From Zavarzinella sp. (GTDB lineage: Bacteria > Planctomycetota > Planctomycetia > Gemmatales > Gemmataceae): a DNA stretch of 64,000 nt. The stretch covers positions 310,001 through 374,000 of the forward strand of contig JAWKTI010000004.1 of the NCBI GenBank assembly GCA_041399155.1. Direction: 5' to 3'. A program made the position numbers and the translations under genes. Under the pieces are notes generated by a model. It was not told the DNA's origin. It ran no database searches and was given only the letters and a program-made list of their open reading frames with translations. Positions 24,798-33,450 of the stretch are shown here, piece after piece. The first letter of the stretch is position 1, and every line of letters starts with the position of its first letter.

Positions 24798-27392
24798 TTA
24801 ACGAAACAGTAAGTAGAGGCCAAAGAGCAATAACAGGAATCCTGCGAAGGCACTGGCGAGCACGAACAGTTTTGCCCGTTTGATTGCCACCGCCTTCTGT
24901 GGGACAAACTGCTGTTTTGCAGGGAACTTACCCTGATGCACCGGCGCGGGCCTGGTGGCATCTGCATTTCTGGCAAACCAGTTCCGCTGCCAGCCATGTG
25001 CCATTAATAGTACCACTGGTCGACACAGCGTGCGACTGGGCAGTGCCTGTAACTGCTGCAAGGACTGCTGATAAAATTCGGCGGCCTTATCCAGAAACTT
25101 CTGCTTCTCTGCTGGTTCGGCATGTAAAGCAGCATACTGAAACACTTCTACCTTCCACTGATCCTGCGCGGCCCACGTTTCTGTGGGATATTCCAGAATC
25201 TCCGGGCGGTCCAGATACAGATACTCGTGGGTCAGCATCCAGCGGGCATAATGCAGCAGGCACGCCCGAGCGTAGGCATAATCCTGATCTACTTGCCCCA
25301 GTTCTGCTTTGCGATCCAGAAACTTGCCAAGTGAAACCAGGCACATCACATAAAACCAGCGATTTTCCGCATCGATACACTGTTTGCCATCGTGCATCAT
25401 TCCCACGATGGTGGCAATGTTATCTTCCGGATGGATGACGCGGTGGATCAGCTCGGCGGCCTTATCCAGAAACTTCTGTTCCCCCGTCAGACGATGACCT
25501 ACCAGTAGTGCGGCCAGAGAATTGCCAGACCCACGGCCCGGTCCATGGTAATCGGGACTGCGGCTGGCACTTGCCACTCCGGTGGGGCGTTTGCTCAGCC
25601 AGCGGAAGATCGTTTTAGAGCCATCGTCCATATCGATCACCCACTGTGCCAGTCCAATCGCTGCCTCGCGAGAAGCAGCATCACCGGTCAGCAGATAGTG
25701 CAGCATTAATCCATAGGGATAGTTTTGCTCGTTACCTGGTCCCCCACCGTGGATGGGAGTCATTTTCGGCGGGACAACACCGGCCTTCGGATAGGTGCGG
25801 TGGGTCGAAGTGCCTGCATCGACATAATGATACGTATGCCAGAATAAGCCATGGTTATACGCAGGCTTATCTTCATCGGTGTTGTAAATATCAATATCAC
25901 GCACATGGTAGGCTAATTCGACCATCTGCTGATACCACCTGTGGTCGCCTGTTCGCAGCCACTGCCAGCCAAAACCAGCAACACAATCGTATTGATTGTT
26001 GTAATGAGAAATTCTCGGATTCGGCCCGACTTCCTGGTGCAGCACCGCTTCATGGTCGCCCCAGATATCGCCAAAATTCCGCCAGCCATACTGGTCAATT
26101 TTTTCACGCTTATGAAAGAATGTATCATTGCCTTCGATTGCAGAAGATACCAGTTCCAGATACACTTTTTCCGCTTCTGAATCGGCAGGTGTCAGATAAC
26201 TTTCTGCCCCACTGTGCATCACATCTTCTGCAGCCAGCGTGGGGATCAATGGTTCGCGAGTCCAGGCTAATGGTTCCTCTGAGATGGTGTCGGGGCCGTA
26301 ACAGATCCAGAACAGATCGGACTTGCGTTCCCCACCCTGAAGTTCCAGTGGCTGGCCTTCCCCATTATCAAACAATTGCAGAGTTAATGAGTTTTTGCCA
26401 AACTGCAATCCTTTGGGGAAGGTCTGCCAGAAGTACGGTGCGGACAACGAAAGCTGGCGATCGTTCTGCACCACCTGGGCAATGGGTGTGGCACGGTGCC
26501 CACGATTTTTCGCATCGCTGATCGAAGCCGTGGTATCGTTGGTTTCCGGTGCTACCAGCAGGCTGTAACCACGGAACTGTGGGCCAATCGTACCAGTGCG
26601 GGTAATGTGGTTGGTGCTCTGCCAGTTTTCCCCACCGCTGGAATTCTGAATCAGAAGTGCTGGCTGGGTGATCGTCTGCCAGCCAGATTCTGCCGAAAGC
26701 GATAAGCGAAGTTCCTGTGCAGCTGGGAACGGGGCAATTACCGAAACAGTTTTCAACAGAATTGAGCCCGCATCGCCTAAATCCCAGCACCCACCCGGGT
26801 GGGCAGCTCGGGCGGGATTGTGAATTGACAGAGATACTTTGGCCAGCCCAGTACCAGGGTAATAGTGCGTCCGCACGTGGTAGCGTGCCAGAACGGCATT
26901 TTCAATTGATAAGGTGCCTACTTCGCTGACACAAATCCGCATCGGGCCGGATTCTTCCACCACACAATCCTGGGTGGGTTCAATTTTCAGCGGTTTGCCA
27001 TGTTCGTTTTTCACTTCCATGTATGCCACGGGATAGGCCGCACGCACACCATGCCTGCCTAGTTCCTGCACCAGTTGTTCGGCATTCATGGCACTTGCGG
27101 GTGCCGCAACGGTGGTAGTGCTGGCGGGTTGATCGAGGACCGAAAGTTTCCAGCTTGCTGTACCACTGATGGTGGCTCGCCAATCGCACAGCACCCACTT
27201 TGCGGACCCATCTGGCCACTGCTCCAGCACCTTCACCTGGAGTGGCAGGGCCTGGTTCTGTTGATCGCGTAATTCCAGGTGCAGTGGGTGATGGCACTTC
27301 CCACGTGGGATCGGAACGCCACGCGTGACAGGTTCCGCCAGGCGTTTCGGCACCTGGCTGGCCTGCACAGTAATGTTCATCAGGTGATTCAT
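24798..27392 (-). CDS. PcRGLX/YetA-like (exo-rhamnogalacturonan lyase-like) protein with C-terminal membrane anchor
   Basis: An 864-residue protein. The N-terminus (LAEPVTRGVPIPRGKC, then WPDGSAKWVLCDW) is the RIFT-barrel domain of the PcRGLX/YetA family (polysaccharide lyase 26-like). The middle is an alpha/alpha-toroid type region with many His and Trp residues (DIWGDHEAVLHQEVGPNP, NQYDCVAGFGWQWLRTGDHRW). No signal peptide is seen, but the last 30 residues form a transmembrane helix (LFVLASAFAGFLLLLFGLYLLF). That combination points to a tail-anchored protein and is unusual for a secreted lyase. Rhamnogalacturonan breakdown is inferred from the family only. Confidence 0.75.
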   Translation of the reverse strand: MNHLMNITVQASQVPKRLAEPVTRGVPIPRGKCHHPLHLELRDQQNQALPLQVKVLEQWPDGSAKWVLCDWRATISGTASWKLSVLDQPASTTTVAAPASAMNAEQLVQELGRHGVRAAYPVAYMEVKNEHGKPLKIEPTQDCVVEESGPMRICVSEVGTLSIENAVLARYHVRTHYYPGTGLAKVSLSIHNPARAAHPGGCWDLGDAGSILLKTVSVIAPFPAAQELRLSLSAESGWQTITQPALLIQNSSGGENWQSTNHITRTGTIGPQFRGYSLLVAPETNDTTASISDAKNRGHRATPIAQVVQNDRQLSLSAPYFWQTFPKGLQFGKNSLTLQLFDNGEGQPLELQGGERKSDLFWICYGPDTISEEPLAWTREPLIPTLAAEDVMHSGAESYLTPADSEAEKVYLELVSSAIEGNDTFFHKREKIDQYGWRNFGDIWGDHEAVLHQEVGPNPRISHYNNQYDCVAGFGWQWLRTGDHRWYQQMVELAYHVRDIDIYNTDEDKPAYNHGLFWHTYHYVDAGTSTHRTYPKAGVVPPKMTPIHGGGPGNEQNYPYGLMLHYLLTGDAASREAAIGLAQWVIDMDDGSKTIFRWLSKRPTGVASASRSPDYHGPGRGSGNSLAALLVGHRLTGEQKFLDKAAELIHRVIHPEDNIATIVGMMHDGKQCIDAENRWFYVMCLVSLGKFLDRKAELGQVDQDYAYARACLLHYARWMLTHEYLYLDRPEILEYPTETWAAQDQWKVEVFQYAALHAEPAEKQKFLDKAAEFYQQSLQQLQALPSRTLCRPVVLLMAHGWQRNWFARNADATRPAPVHQGKFPAKQQFVPQKAVAIKRAKLFVLASAFAGFLLLLFGLYLLFR

Positions 27393-27671
27393 CGTAATTT
27401 TCTCTTTTGGGTATCGTATTTACCCACCGCGGAAATGGGTAAAAACAGGCCCATCGAAGCAGAAAAAACGCTCCCTGGTTGAAAAATCGCTTCCGAAATT
27501 GTCCATCTGTGCGTGAGAGTAGCGTGGAGTATTGTTGGAAATGGACGTTGATTTCTGCGAGAGAAAAAAATCGTAAGCGGATCTGAAAGTGCTTTATTGC
27601 TGGATGATGCCAGAATTTATTTGGAGCGAAAGAAACATTTCTTCAATTGAATCTCTGGCAATTGCTTCGCA
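27393..27671. other. Intergenic region without recognisable genes
   Basis: About 280 bp between the YetA-like gene start and the TPR-like gene stop, with no credible coding frame. It should hold the promoter of the YetA-like/DUF885 operon on the minus strand. No clear terminator or repeat was seen. Confidence 0.4.
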
Positions 27672-28448
27672 CTACTTCTTCATTTCTGCCAGCGAAACAT
27701 ACAACTGGGCCAGGTGGTACCAGCCAGATTGTTCTGGCAGGTCTTTTAAGGCACCTTTCAGCAACACAATCGCTTCGGCGATCTGGTGGGTGAAGAGCAT
27801 CGCCATCCCCAGGTTGAAACGGCCAAACACGGTGTCTTTCAGTTCCTGCCAGATCGCTATCGCTTCTGCATGATTCCCGCGGCTCCAGGCCAGGGTGGCT
27901 CGCTCATTCTGCAGCAATGCAGACCATTCGGTGCCTAGTTTCCCCTGCAGAAGTTCGAGCGCTTTTTCGGTGGCCTGCAGATCACCTGCAGCACGCAACA
28001 TCCCCACTGCTACCAGACTTTCCGGTGTCTTGCCATTGCTGAGGTATTTTTCCGTCCACTGGTGCAATGGGGCGGATGCATCCTGCTGGGTGGTGGTCGA
28101 CAGCAACTTCTGCAGATCTTTGGCCTGCACCAGTTGCGACAAATCACTGACCCGCTGTGGGTAGTTTCCGTAAGCCATTGGCAAGGCATATGCAGGTGCC
28201 TGACGGGCCACCAGGTCGCCCCACTGAGAAGGTGGGGAAACAGCTTCGGTGGTTTGTCCTGCCAATGTGGCAATGCTGGTGGCTTCGTTCCATGCCAGGC
28301 GTGGTTCCGTACGGAAGCCTGCAGTCACTTCGTGTGGTTCGACATCGCCAATGGCATCCGCTGCTGCTGCCAGCAGTGCCGCATCGTCCTGACGATTTAA
28401 AAAGCCAGACATTAATTCGGCAATACTTGGTTGAACGCGATTCGTCAT
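27672..28448 (-). CDS. TPR-like repeat protein
   Basis: A 258-residue Ala/Leu-rich helical protein. The C-terminal half has tetratricopeptide-like pairs (AAGDLQATEKALELLQGKLG, LAWSRGNHAEAIAIWQELKD, FNLGMAMLFTHQIAEAIVLLKGAL, WYHLAQLYVSLAEM). There is no signal peptide. The ATG at 28448 has GGGGGA about 7 nt upstream and is preferred over an in-frame start at 28535. The perfect parS site lies 149 nt upstream. The function is probably protein-protein interaction; the partner is unknown. Confidence 0.75.
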   Translation of the reverse strand: MTNRVQPSIAELMSGFLNRQDDAALLAAAADAIGDVEPHEVTAGFRTEPRLAWNEATSIATLAGQTTEAVSPPSQWGDLVARQAPAYALPMAYGNYPQRVSDLSQLVQAKDLQKLLSTTTQQDASAPLHQWTEKYLSNGKTPESLVAVGMLRAAGDLQATEKALELLQGKLGTEWSALLQNERATLAWSRGNHAEAIAIWQELKDTVFGRFNLGMAMLFTHQIAEAIVLLKGALKDLPEQSGWYHLAQLYVSLAEMKK

Positions 28449-28596
28449 TGGTATATCCCCCACATATGATCTTACTGCCAGAATAACGGTGCCAGTAAGC
28501 GAACTTGCGCGAAAAATGCGGGCAATTCTGCGCATGAACAGCTAAATTTACTGCATTTTGTGTATACAAATGTATAATTCTCATCGAATTCTTAAC

Positions 28597-28612
28597 TGTT
28601 CCACGTGGAACA
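28597..28612. promoter_or_regulatory. parS centromere site (ParB-binding 16-mer)
   Basis: TGTTCCACGTGGAACA is a perfect 16-bp palindrome that fits the bacterial chromosomal parS consensus TGTTNCACGTGNAACA at every defined position. It lies in the intergenic gap between the TPR-like gene and the ABC ATPase gene. ParB (with CTP) loads at such sites to organise and segregate origin regions. No parA or parB gene is in the window. A chance match at all 14 defined positions is very unlikely in 64 kb. Confidence 0.85.
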
Positions 28613-28662
28613 TATTCTAATGTCCGTTAAAGTGTCTTTCAGGGACAGCGATTTTTTTCTCA

Positions 28663-29595
28663 TTATTTTCCATCCAGCAGATATTCCAGCACCGCCTGGG
28701 TGCTGTCGTCCAGTGGTTCCAGACGGGTTATTGGATGGCCAGTGCGAGCAATTTCCTGTGTCAACTGTTCCAGAAAGCGATTGGTCTGGTGGACACGCAC
28801 GATGCACCGATCTGCTTCGATGGGGCATTCAATCGATACTACTTCGGGCCAATGGATCAGAATACCCGCCAAGTCACGTGGGCTGGGGGTATCAATTCGC
28901 AAGGTTAACGGTTGGTCGTTCAACTGAGCACGGATGACATCCATTGTCCCGAATGCAGCCAGGCGACTGCGGGTTAAAATTGCCATCTGTTCCGTCAGTT
29001 TTTCCAGTTCTTCCAGTTCGTGGCTGGAAATCAGCAGGCACCGCCCTTCATCGGCCAGGGTGCGGAACAGTTGCAGCATTTCCTGCCTCCCCACCGGATC
29101 AATCCCGGATAATGGCTCATCCAGCACCAGTAACGGTGGGTTGTTCAGCAGTGCCACGGCCAGTTTAATACGTTGCCGCATCCCTTTGGAGTAGCCACGG
29201 ATTTTGCGGTCTGCACGATCCCCCATGGTCACCCGCTGCAGCACCTCTTCCGTGCGGGTGCGTGCTTCCTGTTTGCGGAAACCGTTCAGGCGTGCCATCG
29301 CCAGTACAAATGACCGTCCAGAAATATCTTCAAAAAAGGAATCGTGATCCGGACAGTAGCCGATCAGTTGTTTGGCCTGCCAGTTCCAGGCTGGCACACC
29401 CTGCACCAGCACGGTCCCCATGCTGGGTTGAATCTGGCCTGTCGCCAGTCGAATCAGGGTACTTTTTCCAGCACCGTTGGGCCCCACCAGACCAGTAATG
29501 CCGTGGTGTAATTCCAACGAAACTTCATTCAGCCCGATAACAGGCCCATACCACTTGGAAACACGGTCAAAGCTCAGGACTGGCTGGGCCACCAT
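28663..29595 (-). CDS. ABC transporter ATP-binding protein
   Basis: A 310-residue ATPase subunit: Walker A GPNGAGKST (38-46), Q-loop region IGYCPDHDSFFEDI, a variant signature YSKGMRQRIKLAVALL, Walker B LLVLDEPLSGIDP, and the switch His in LISSHELEELE. The C-terminal ~100 residues form the extra domain common in CcmA/NatA/YhaQ-type exporters. Its ATG overlaps the permease stop by one base (TGATG), so the two are translationally coupled. The substrate is unknown. Confidence 0.93.
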   Translation of the reverse strand: MVAQPVLSFDRVSKWYGPVIGLNEVSLELHHGITGLVGPNGAGKSTLIRLATGQIQPSMGTVLVQGVPAWNWQAKQLIGYCPDHDSFFEDISGRSFVLAMARLNGFRKQEARTRTEEVLQRVTMGDRADRKIRGYSKGMRQRIKLAVALLNNPPLLVLDEPLSGIDPVGRQEMLQLFRTLADEGRCLLISSHELEELEKLTEQMAILTRSRLAAFGTMDVIRAQLNDQPLTLRIDTPSPRDLAGILIHWPEVVSIECPIEADRCIVRVHQTNRFLEQLTQEIARTGHPITRLEPLDDSTQAVLEYLLDGK

Positions 29596-30536
29596 CAGCG
29601 AATGACCTCCACCGCACGCACGCGGCGTTGCAGATACCAGATGGAAAAGAGTGTGATGCCCACCAGAACTGCGGTGGCTTCCCAGTAGGCAGGCTGGGGA
29701 TCGTCCGTGGGGCGGATCTTACTGTGCGGGTGCCCCATGCACCACATGCCGAAGAGGTACAGATTATTCCAGACATCGATCAGTCGCCAGCGCGGGGAAA
29801 GTTCCAGTCCATCCACCAGCCAGCGTTGAATCAGTCGAGACAGCACAAACATTGCAGTCCAGATCAGGACGATTGGCACTGTTCGCCTGACCCACGTGGC
29901 AACCATGATCAGCAGCAGGCTGAGAACCACAGTAATGGCGCTGCCATAGGCAATGATGCCCAGTGCCAGGCGAAATTCCTTGATGTAGTAACGCCAGGTA
30001 TCGATAAAGCCGTACTGGATAAACAACACCAGTGCGGGAAGGGTGGTCATGCAGTTGATCACCACACCAACGGCCAGAACTTTGCCAAAGACATAATGCC
30101 TGCGGCCGATTGGTTTCGACAGATAAAACGGCAAGCTGTTATGCTGAAAATCGCTGCCGATCAGGATAGAACCTGCAAAGGCCAGGATAATGACCGCAAT
30201 ATAGCCTTCAGTCCAGATGAAATCGCCATACGTATCGGTGGTGCCGTTCATGTGCAGGGCATCCCGCAATAATTTCACGGCAATGTCCGGCTTCATCATT
30301 CTGCCAAAGATCCCACCGGTGCGTATTTCGGTGGCAGAAACCCGTTGTTCCAGAAAGACCTGCAGATACTGGGCAAAGAAATAAAAAGTGAAGATGAGCA
30401 TGCTGATGATGAACAGCACCCAGAACATTCTTCTGCGTGTCAGCATCGCGAACGAGGTGCGGGCAATGGCCAGCGTGCCAGCCCAGGGACCGGAACGGTC
30501 TGTAGACCCGGCACGATATTTCAACGTAAATGGCAT
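29595..30536 (-). CDS. ABC-2 type transporter permease
   Basis: A 313-residue membrane protein with about six hydrophobic helices (for example FWVLFIISMLIFTFYFFAQY, GYIAVIILAFAGSILIGSDF, AITVVLSLLLIMVATWV) and the ABC-2 exporter layout with a large extracytoplasmic loop after the first helix. DFQHNSLPFYLSKPIGRRHYVFGK is typical of this class. It overlaps the ATPase gene by one base and follows purL after 23 nt on the same strand. It forms the membrane channel of the exporter. Confidence 0.87.
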   Translation of the reverse strand: MPFTLKYRAGSTDRSGPWAGTLAIARTSFAMLTRRRMFWVLFIISMLIFTFYFFAQYLQVFLEQRVSATEIRTGGIFGRMMKPDIAVKLLRDALHMNGTTDTYGDFIWTEGYIAVIILAFAGSILIGSDFQHNSLPFYLSKPIGRRHYVFGKVLAVGVVINCMTTLPALVLFIQYGFIDTWRYYIKEFRLALGIIAYGSAITVVLSLLLIMVATWVRRTVPIVLIWTAMFVLSRLIQRWLVDGLELSPRWRLIDVWNNLYLFGMWCMGHPHSKIRPTDDPQPAYWEATAVLVGITLFSIWYLQRRVRAVEVIR

Positions 30537-30559
30537 CAGTCCATCTTCCCGTTATCTCA

Positions 30560-32437
30560 TTACCAACGCAGTGGGGCCTGCCAGTTTTCTTTCAATTCCG
30601 AAAGTGTTGCCCACAACAGCCATTCCCCACGATGATCGGCAATTCGCAAGCGGGCTTCTTTGGTGGTTTTACCAATCAGGGTGTAAGGCAGCCCCGTAAA
30701 TACTGTTTCAAACTGTTGCTGCTGACCTGGTTCTACCTCCACCACAAAGCGGCTGGGTGTTTCGGAATAGAGCAGCACCACATCGGACATGTTGGGCTCA
30801 ATGGCCTGCAGTTGATCGATGTCGATCCCCACGCCACCCGCAAATGCCATTTCTGCCAGTGCCACCGCTAACCCACCTTCCGACAGATCGTGGCACGAGC
30901 GAATCAGGCCACTGGAAATTGCCCGATGCACCGCCTGATATAACGTGGGTGCCAGAGACAAATCGACCTGTGGCACCAGGCCGCCGGTTTTGTTCAGCAC
31001 CCGCGACAGCAGGGAAGCCCCCAGGTGGTCGTGGGTTTCACCAATCTGGTAAATCAGGTTACCAGGTGCCTTGGCATCCATCGTCACGCACTTCCGCACA
31101 TCTGCGACCTGACCCAGCGAAGAAATCAGCAGTGTGCCGGGGATAGAAATGCGACGATCCGCCGACTGATACTCGTTCATTAACGAGTCTTTCCCACTGA
31201 TGAAGGGGGTATTGTAAGCCAGTGCGACTTCTTTACAGGCAATTGCTGCACGCACCAGCGAACCAAGAATCACCGGGTCGTTGGTATTTCCCCAGCAGAA
31301 ATTATCCAGAATCGCAATGCGGCTGGGATCGGCCCCCACTGCTACAACATTGCGAATTGCTTCGTCAATGACGGCTGCAGCCATCCAGTAAGGGTCCAGG
31401 TCGCCGTACCACGGGTTGATGCCATTGCCCACCGCAAGTCCCTTCCAATTGCCGAGTTGTGGCATCACCACCGCAGCATCAGATGGGCCATCGTTCTTCA
31501 CACCCGTCAGTGGTTTTACCACACTGCCGCCCTGCACTTCGTGGTCGTACTGGCGGATAATCCATTCCTTGGAACAGGTGCTGTAATCGGCCAACGCCTT
31601 CTTCAATATTTCAATATGTGAATGCGGCAATGTTTCATCGAATGGCACCTGCTGGCTTTCTTTCCAGGTGGCAGATCGCACCACATCGGGGCGGCCATCG
31701 TGCAGGAAATCCATGTCGATATCGCCCACCAGTTGCTGCTGGTAGTACAGGCGAAGGTGTTTGGTATCTTCAAACACACCAATCACGGTGGCCTCCACCC
31801 CTTCTTCCGCACACAAATAACGCAGAGCATCCCAGTTTTTCGGTGGGACAGCCAGCACCATCCGTTCCTGTGATTCGGAGATCCAGATTTCGGTATAGCT
31901 CAGGCCGGAATACTTCAGAGGTGCCTGATCCAGATCGACGCGGGCACCCAGATCGGCCCCCATTTCGCCCACAGCGGAAGAAAAACCACCCGCACCGCAA
32001 TCGGTAATCGCGTGGTACAGATTCAGGTCGCGGGCTTTCAGAATGACGTCCAGCACCATCTTTTCGGTGATGGCGTTGCCAATCTGCACTGCACCACCAC
32101 TGACGCTATCGGACTCTGCCGTCAGTTCCAGCGATGAAAAGGTGGCACCGTGGATCCCATCGCGACCGGTGCGGCCACCCACTGCCACAATATAGTCGCC
32201 CACCTGGGCTGCTTTGTGCATCCGATCAGCAGGAATGACCCCCACCGTGCCACAGTAAACGAGAGGATTCGCCAGATATCGTTCGTCGAACAGCACCGCA
32301 CCATTGACGGTGGGGATACCCATCCGGTTGCCGTAATCGCGAACACCCGCCACCACGCCCATCATCGTGCGTCGTGGGTGCAATGTTCCCGGGGGTAAAT
32401 CCTGTGGTGGATAGTCGGGCGGAGCAAAACAGAACAC
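30560..32437 (-). CDS. purL: Phosphoribosylformylglycinamidine synthase PurL, C-terminal part after a frameshift
   Basis: This frame continues PurL after a single-base frameshift near 32460. It carries VNGAVLFDERYLANPLVYCG, the ATP site GDYIVAVGGRTGRDGIHGAT, DCGAGGFSSAVGEMG, and the second AIRS-type half with DEAIRNVVAVGADPSRIAILDNFCWGN and SCHDLSEGGLAVALAEMAFAGG. The apparent start at 32437 is only the first in-frame GTG; homology begins upstream at GAKPICNTDVFCF (about 32464). PurL makes FGAM from FGAR, glutamine and ATP in purine synthesis. Only one copy is seen here, so a sequencing error is a serious possibility. Confidence 0.85.
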   Translation of the reverse strand: MFCFAPPDYPPQDLPPGTLHPRRTMMGVVAGVRDYGNRMGIPTVNGAVLFDERYLANPLVYCGTVGVIPADRMHKAAQVGDYIVAVGGRTGRDGIHGATFSSLELTAESDSVSGGAVQIGNAITEKMVLDVILKARDLNLYHAITDCGAGGFSSAVGEMGADLGARVDLDQAPLKYSGLSYTEIWISESQERMVLAVPPKNWDALRYLCAEEGVEATVIGVFEDTKHLRLYYQQQLVGDIDMDFLHDGRPDVVRSATWKESQQVPFDETLPHSHIEILKKALADYSTCSKEWIIRQYDHEVQGGSVVKPLTGVKNDGPSDAAVVMPQLGNWKGLAVGNGINPWYGDLDPYWMAAAVIDEAIRNVVAVGADPSRIAILDNFCWGNTNDPVILGSLVRAAIACKEVALAYNTPFISGKDSLMNEYQSADRRISIPGTLLISSLGQVADVRKCVTMDAKAPGNLIYQIGETHDHLGASLLSRVLNKTGGLVPQVDLSLAPTLYQAVHRAISSGLIRSCHDLSEGGLAVALAEMAFAGGVGIDIDQLQAIEPNMSDVVLLYSETPSRFVVEVEPGQQQQFETVFTGLPYTLIGKTTKEARLRIADHRGEWLLWATLSELKENWQAPLRW

Positions 32438-33450
32438 ATCGGTATTGCAAATTGGTTTCGCACCCGCCCGGTGCCCATTGGATCGCGAACGACACCACCG
32501 ATGCCAGTGTTTGCCCCACCGTACGGTTCAATGGCTGAGGGGTGATTGTGGGTTTCCACCTTAAAGCAGACGTGCAGATCGTCCAGAAACTGCACCACGC
32601 CCGCGTTGTCGGAAAATACGCTGACGCACCAATCGCGGTCGCCCCAGCGTTGCCGAAGTTCCTGGGTGGCACCGAAGATCGTTTCTTTTAATAGATTTTT
32701 AATGTTTCTGGTTTTGGGCTGACCATGGATCGTTTCGGTATAGGTAATCGACCCACGTAAGGTCTTGTGGGAGCAATGTTCCGACCAGGTCTGGGCAATC
32801 GATTCCAGTTCAATGTCGGTGGGGTCACGATCCTGCTGGGCAAAGTAGGCCTGGATTGTTTTCATTTCATCCAGATTCAGTGCCAGTTGGCCCGATTTGC
32901 TCAATTCCACCAGGCCGGCATCGTCCAGACTGCGGAGTGGGACGGATATGGGCTGAAAGGCATATTGCCCACCGAGTGCGAGATGACTGGCTTCAATTGG
33001 CCCCACCACCACCTGTTCAATGGCATCATTCGCCAGAATCTTGTGGGAAAGTACATCGACATCCACTTCGGTGACGTCTGCCGGACCGTAATAACGGCGA
33101 AATGTACGTACTGCCTGCAGACTGATCCCCAGGTCGCTGCCGGCCTGCAGCACACTTTGGGAAACGGGATCCATCACGCCGGGCTGCAATAACACGGTGT
33201 AACAGTGCCCATCCGGTGGGGTGCCCACTTCCGAAACGCGCACATTTTCGACCACGGGATCTACCAGCAGATCGTGGCAGAAGCGTTCGACGGCTTGTCG
33301 TGTGATTTCCCCTTCCAGCAGAAAGCCGCGACTGGATGCTTTTACCAGATCGCCCCCACGTTCGCTGTGGGTGAGCAGGTCGAATTCATCGCACACTCGC
33401 TCGCGTTCGGTATCTTTCAAGTTTGGGTGTATTTCAACTTCCCAAATCAT
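32362..33450 (-). CDS. purL: Phosphoribosylformylglycinamidine synthase PurL, N-terminal part before a frameshift
   Basis: The frame starts at ATG 33450 (AAGGTG 6 nt upstream), with a PurS-like region (MIWEVEIHPNLKDTERERVC, FLLEGEITRQAVERFCHDLL) fused to PurL. QTWSEHCSHKTLRGSI is the hallmark PurL loop, and ETHNHPSAIEPYGGANTGIGGVVRDPMGTG is the ATP/Mg site. After GTG the frame runs into RVRNQFAIPMCSV and stops at 32362, whereas the +1 frame gives the expected GAKPI(C)NTDVFCF. One base is missing in the G-rich run GGGCGGGTGCG. The start overlaps the tyrA 3' end by 17 nt. Confidence 0.85.
   Translation of the reverse strand: MIWEVEIHPNLKDTERERVCDEFDLLTHSERGGDLVKASSRGFLLEGEITRQAVERFCHDLLVDPVVENVRVSEVGTPPDGHCYTVLLQPGVMDPVSQSVLQAGSDLGISLQAVRTFRRYYGPADVTEVDVDVLSHKILANDAIEQVVVGPIEASHLALGGQYAFQPISVPLRSLDDAGLVELSKSGQLALNLDEMKTIQAYFAQQDRDPTDIELESIAQTWSEHCSHKTLRGSITYTETIHGQPKTRNIKNLLKETIFGATQELRQRWGDRDWCVSVFSDNAGVVQFLDDLHVCFKVETHNHPSAIEPYGGANTGIGGVVRDPMGTGRVRNQFAIPMCSVLLRPTIHHRIYPREHCTHDAR

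Noticed and set aside
25646..26521. Plus-strand open frame of 291 codons
   Set aside because: It is antisense to the YetA-like gene, whose domain pattern is clear; its residue usage is atypical.
29628..30272. Plus-strand open frame of 214 codons
   Set aside because: It is antisense to the ABC permease, and its sequence is the Gln/His/Asp-rich pattern of a shadow frame.
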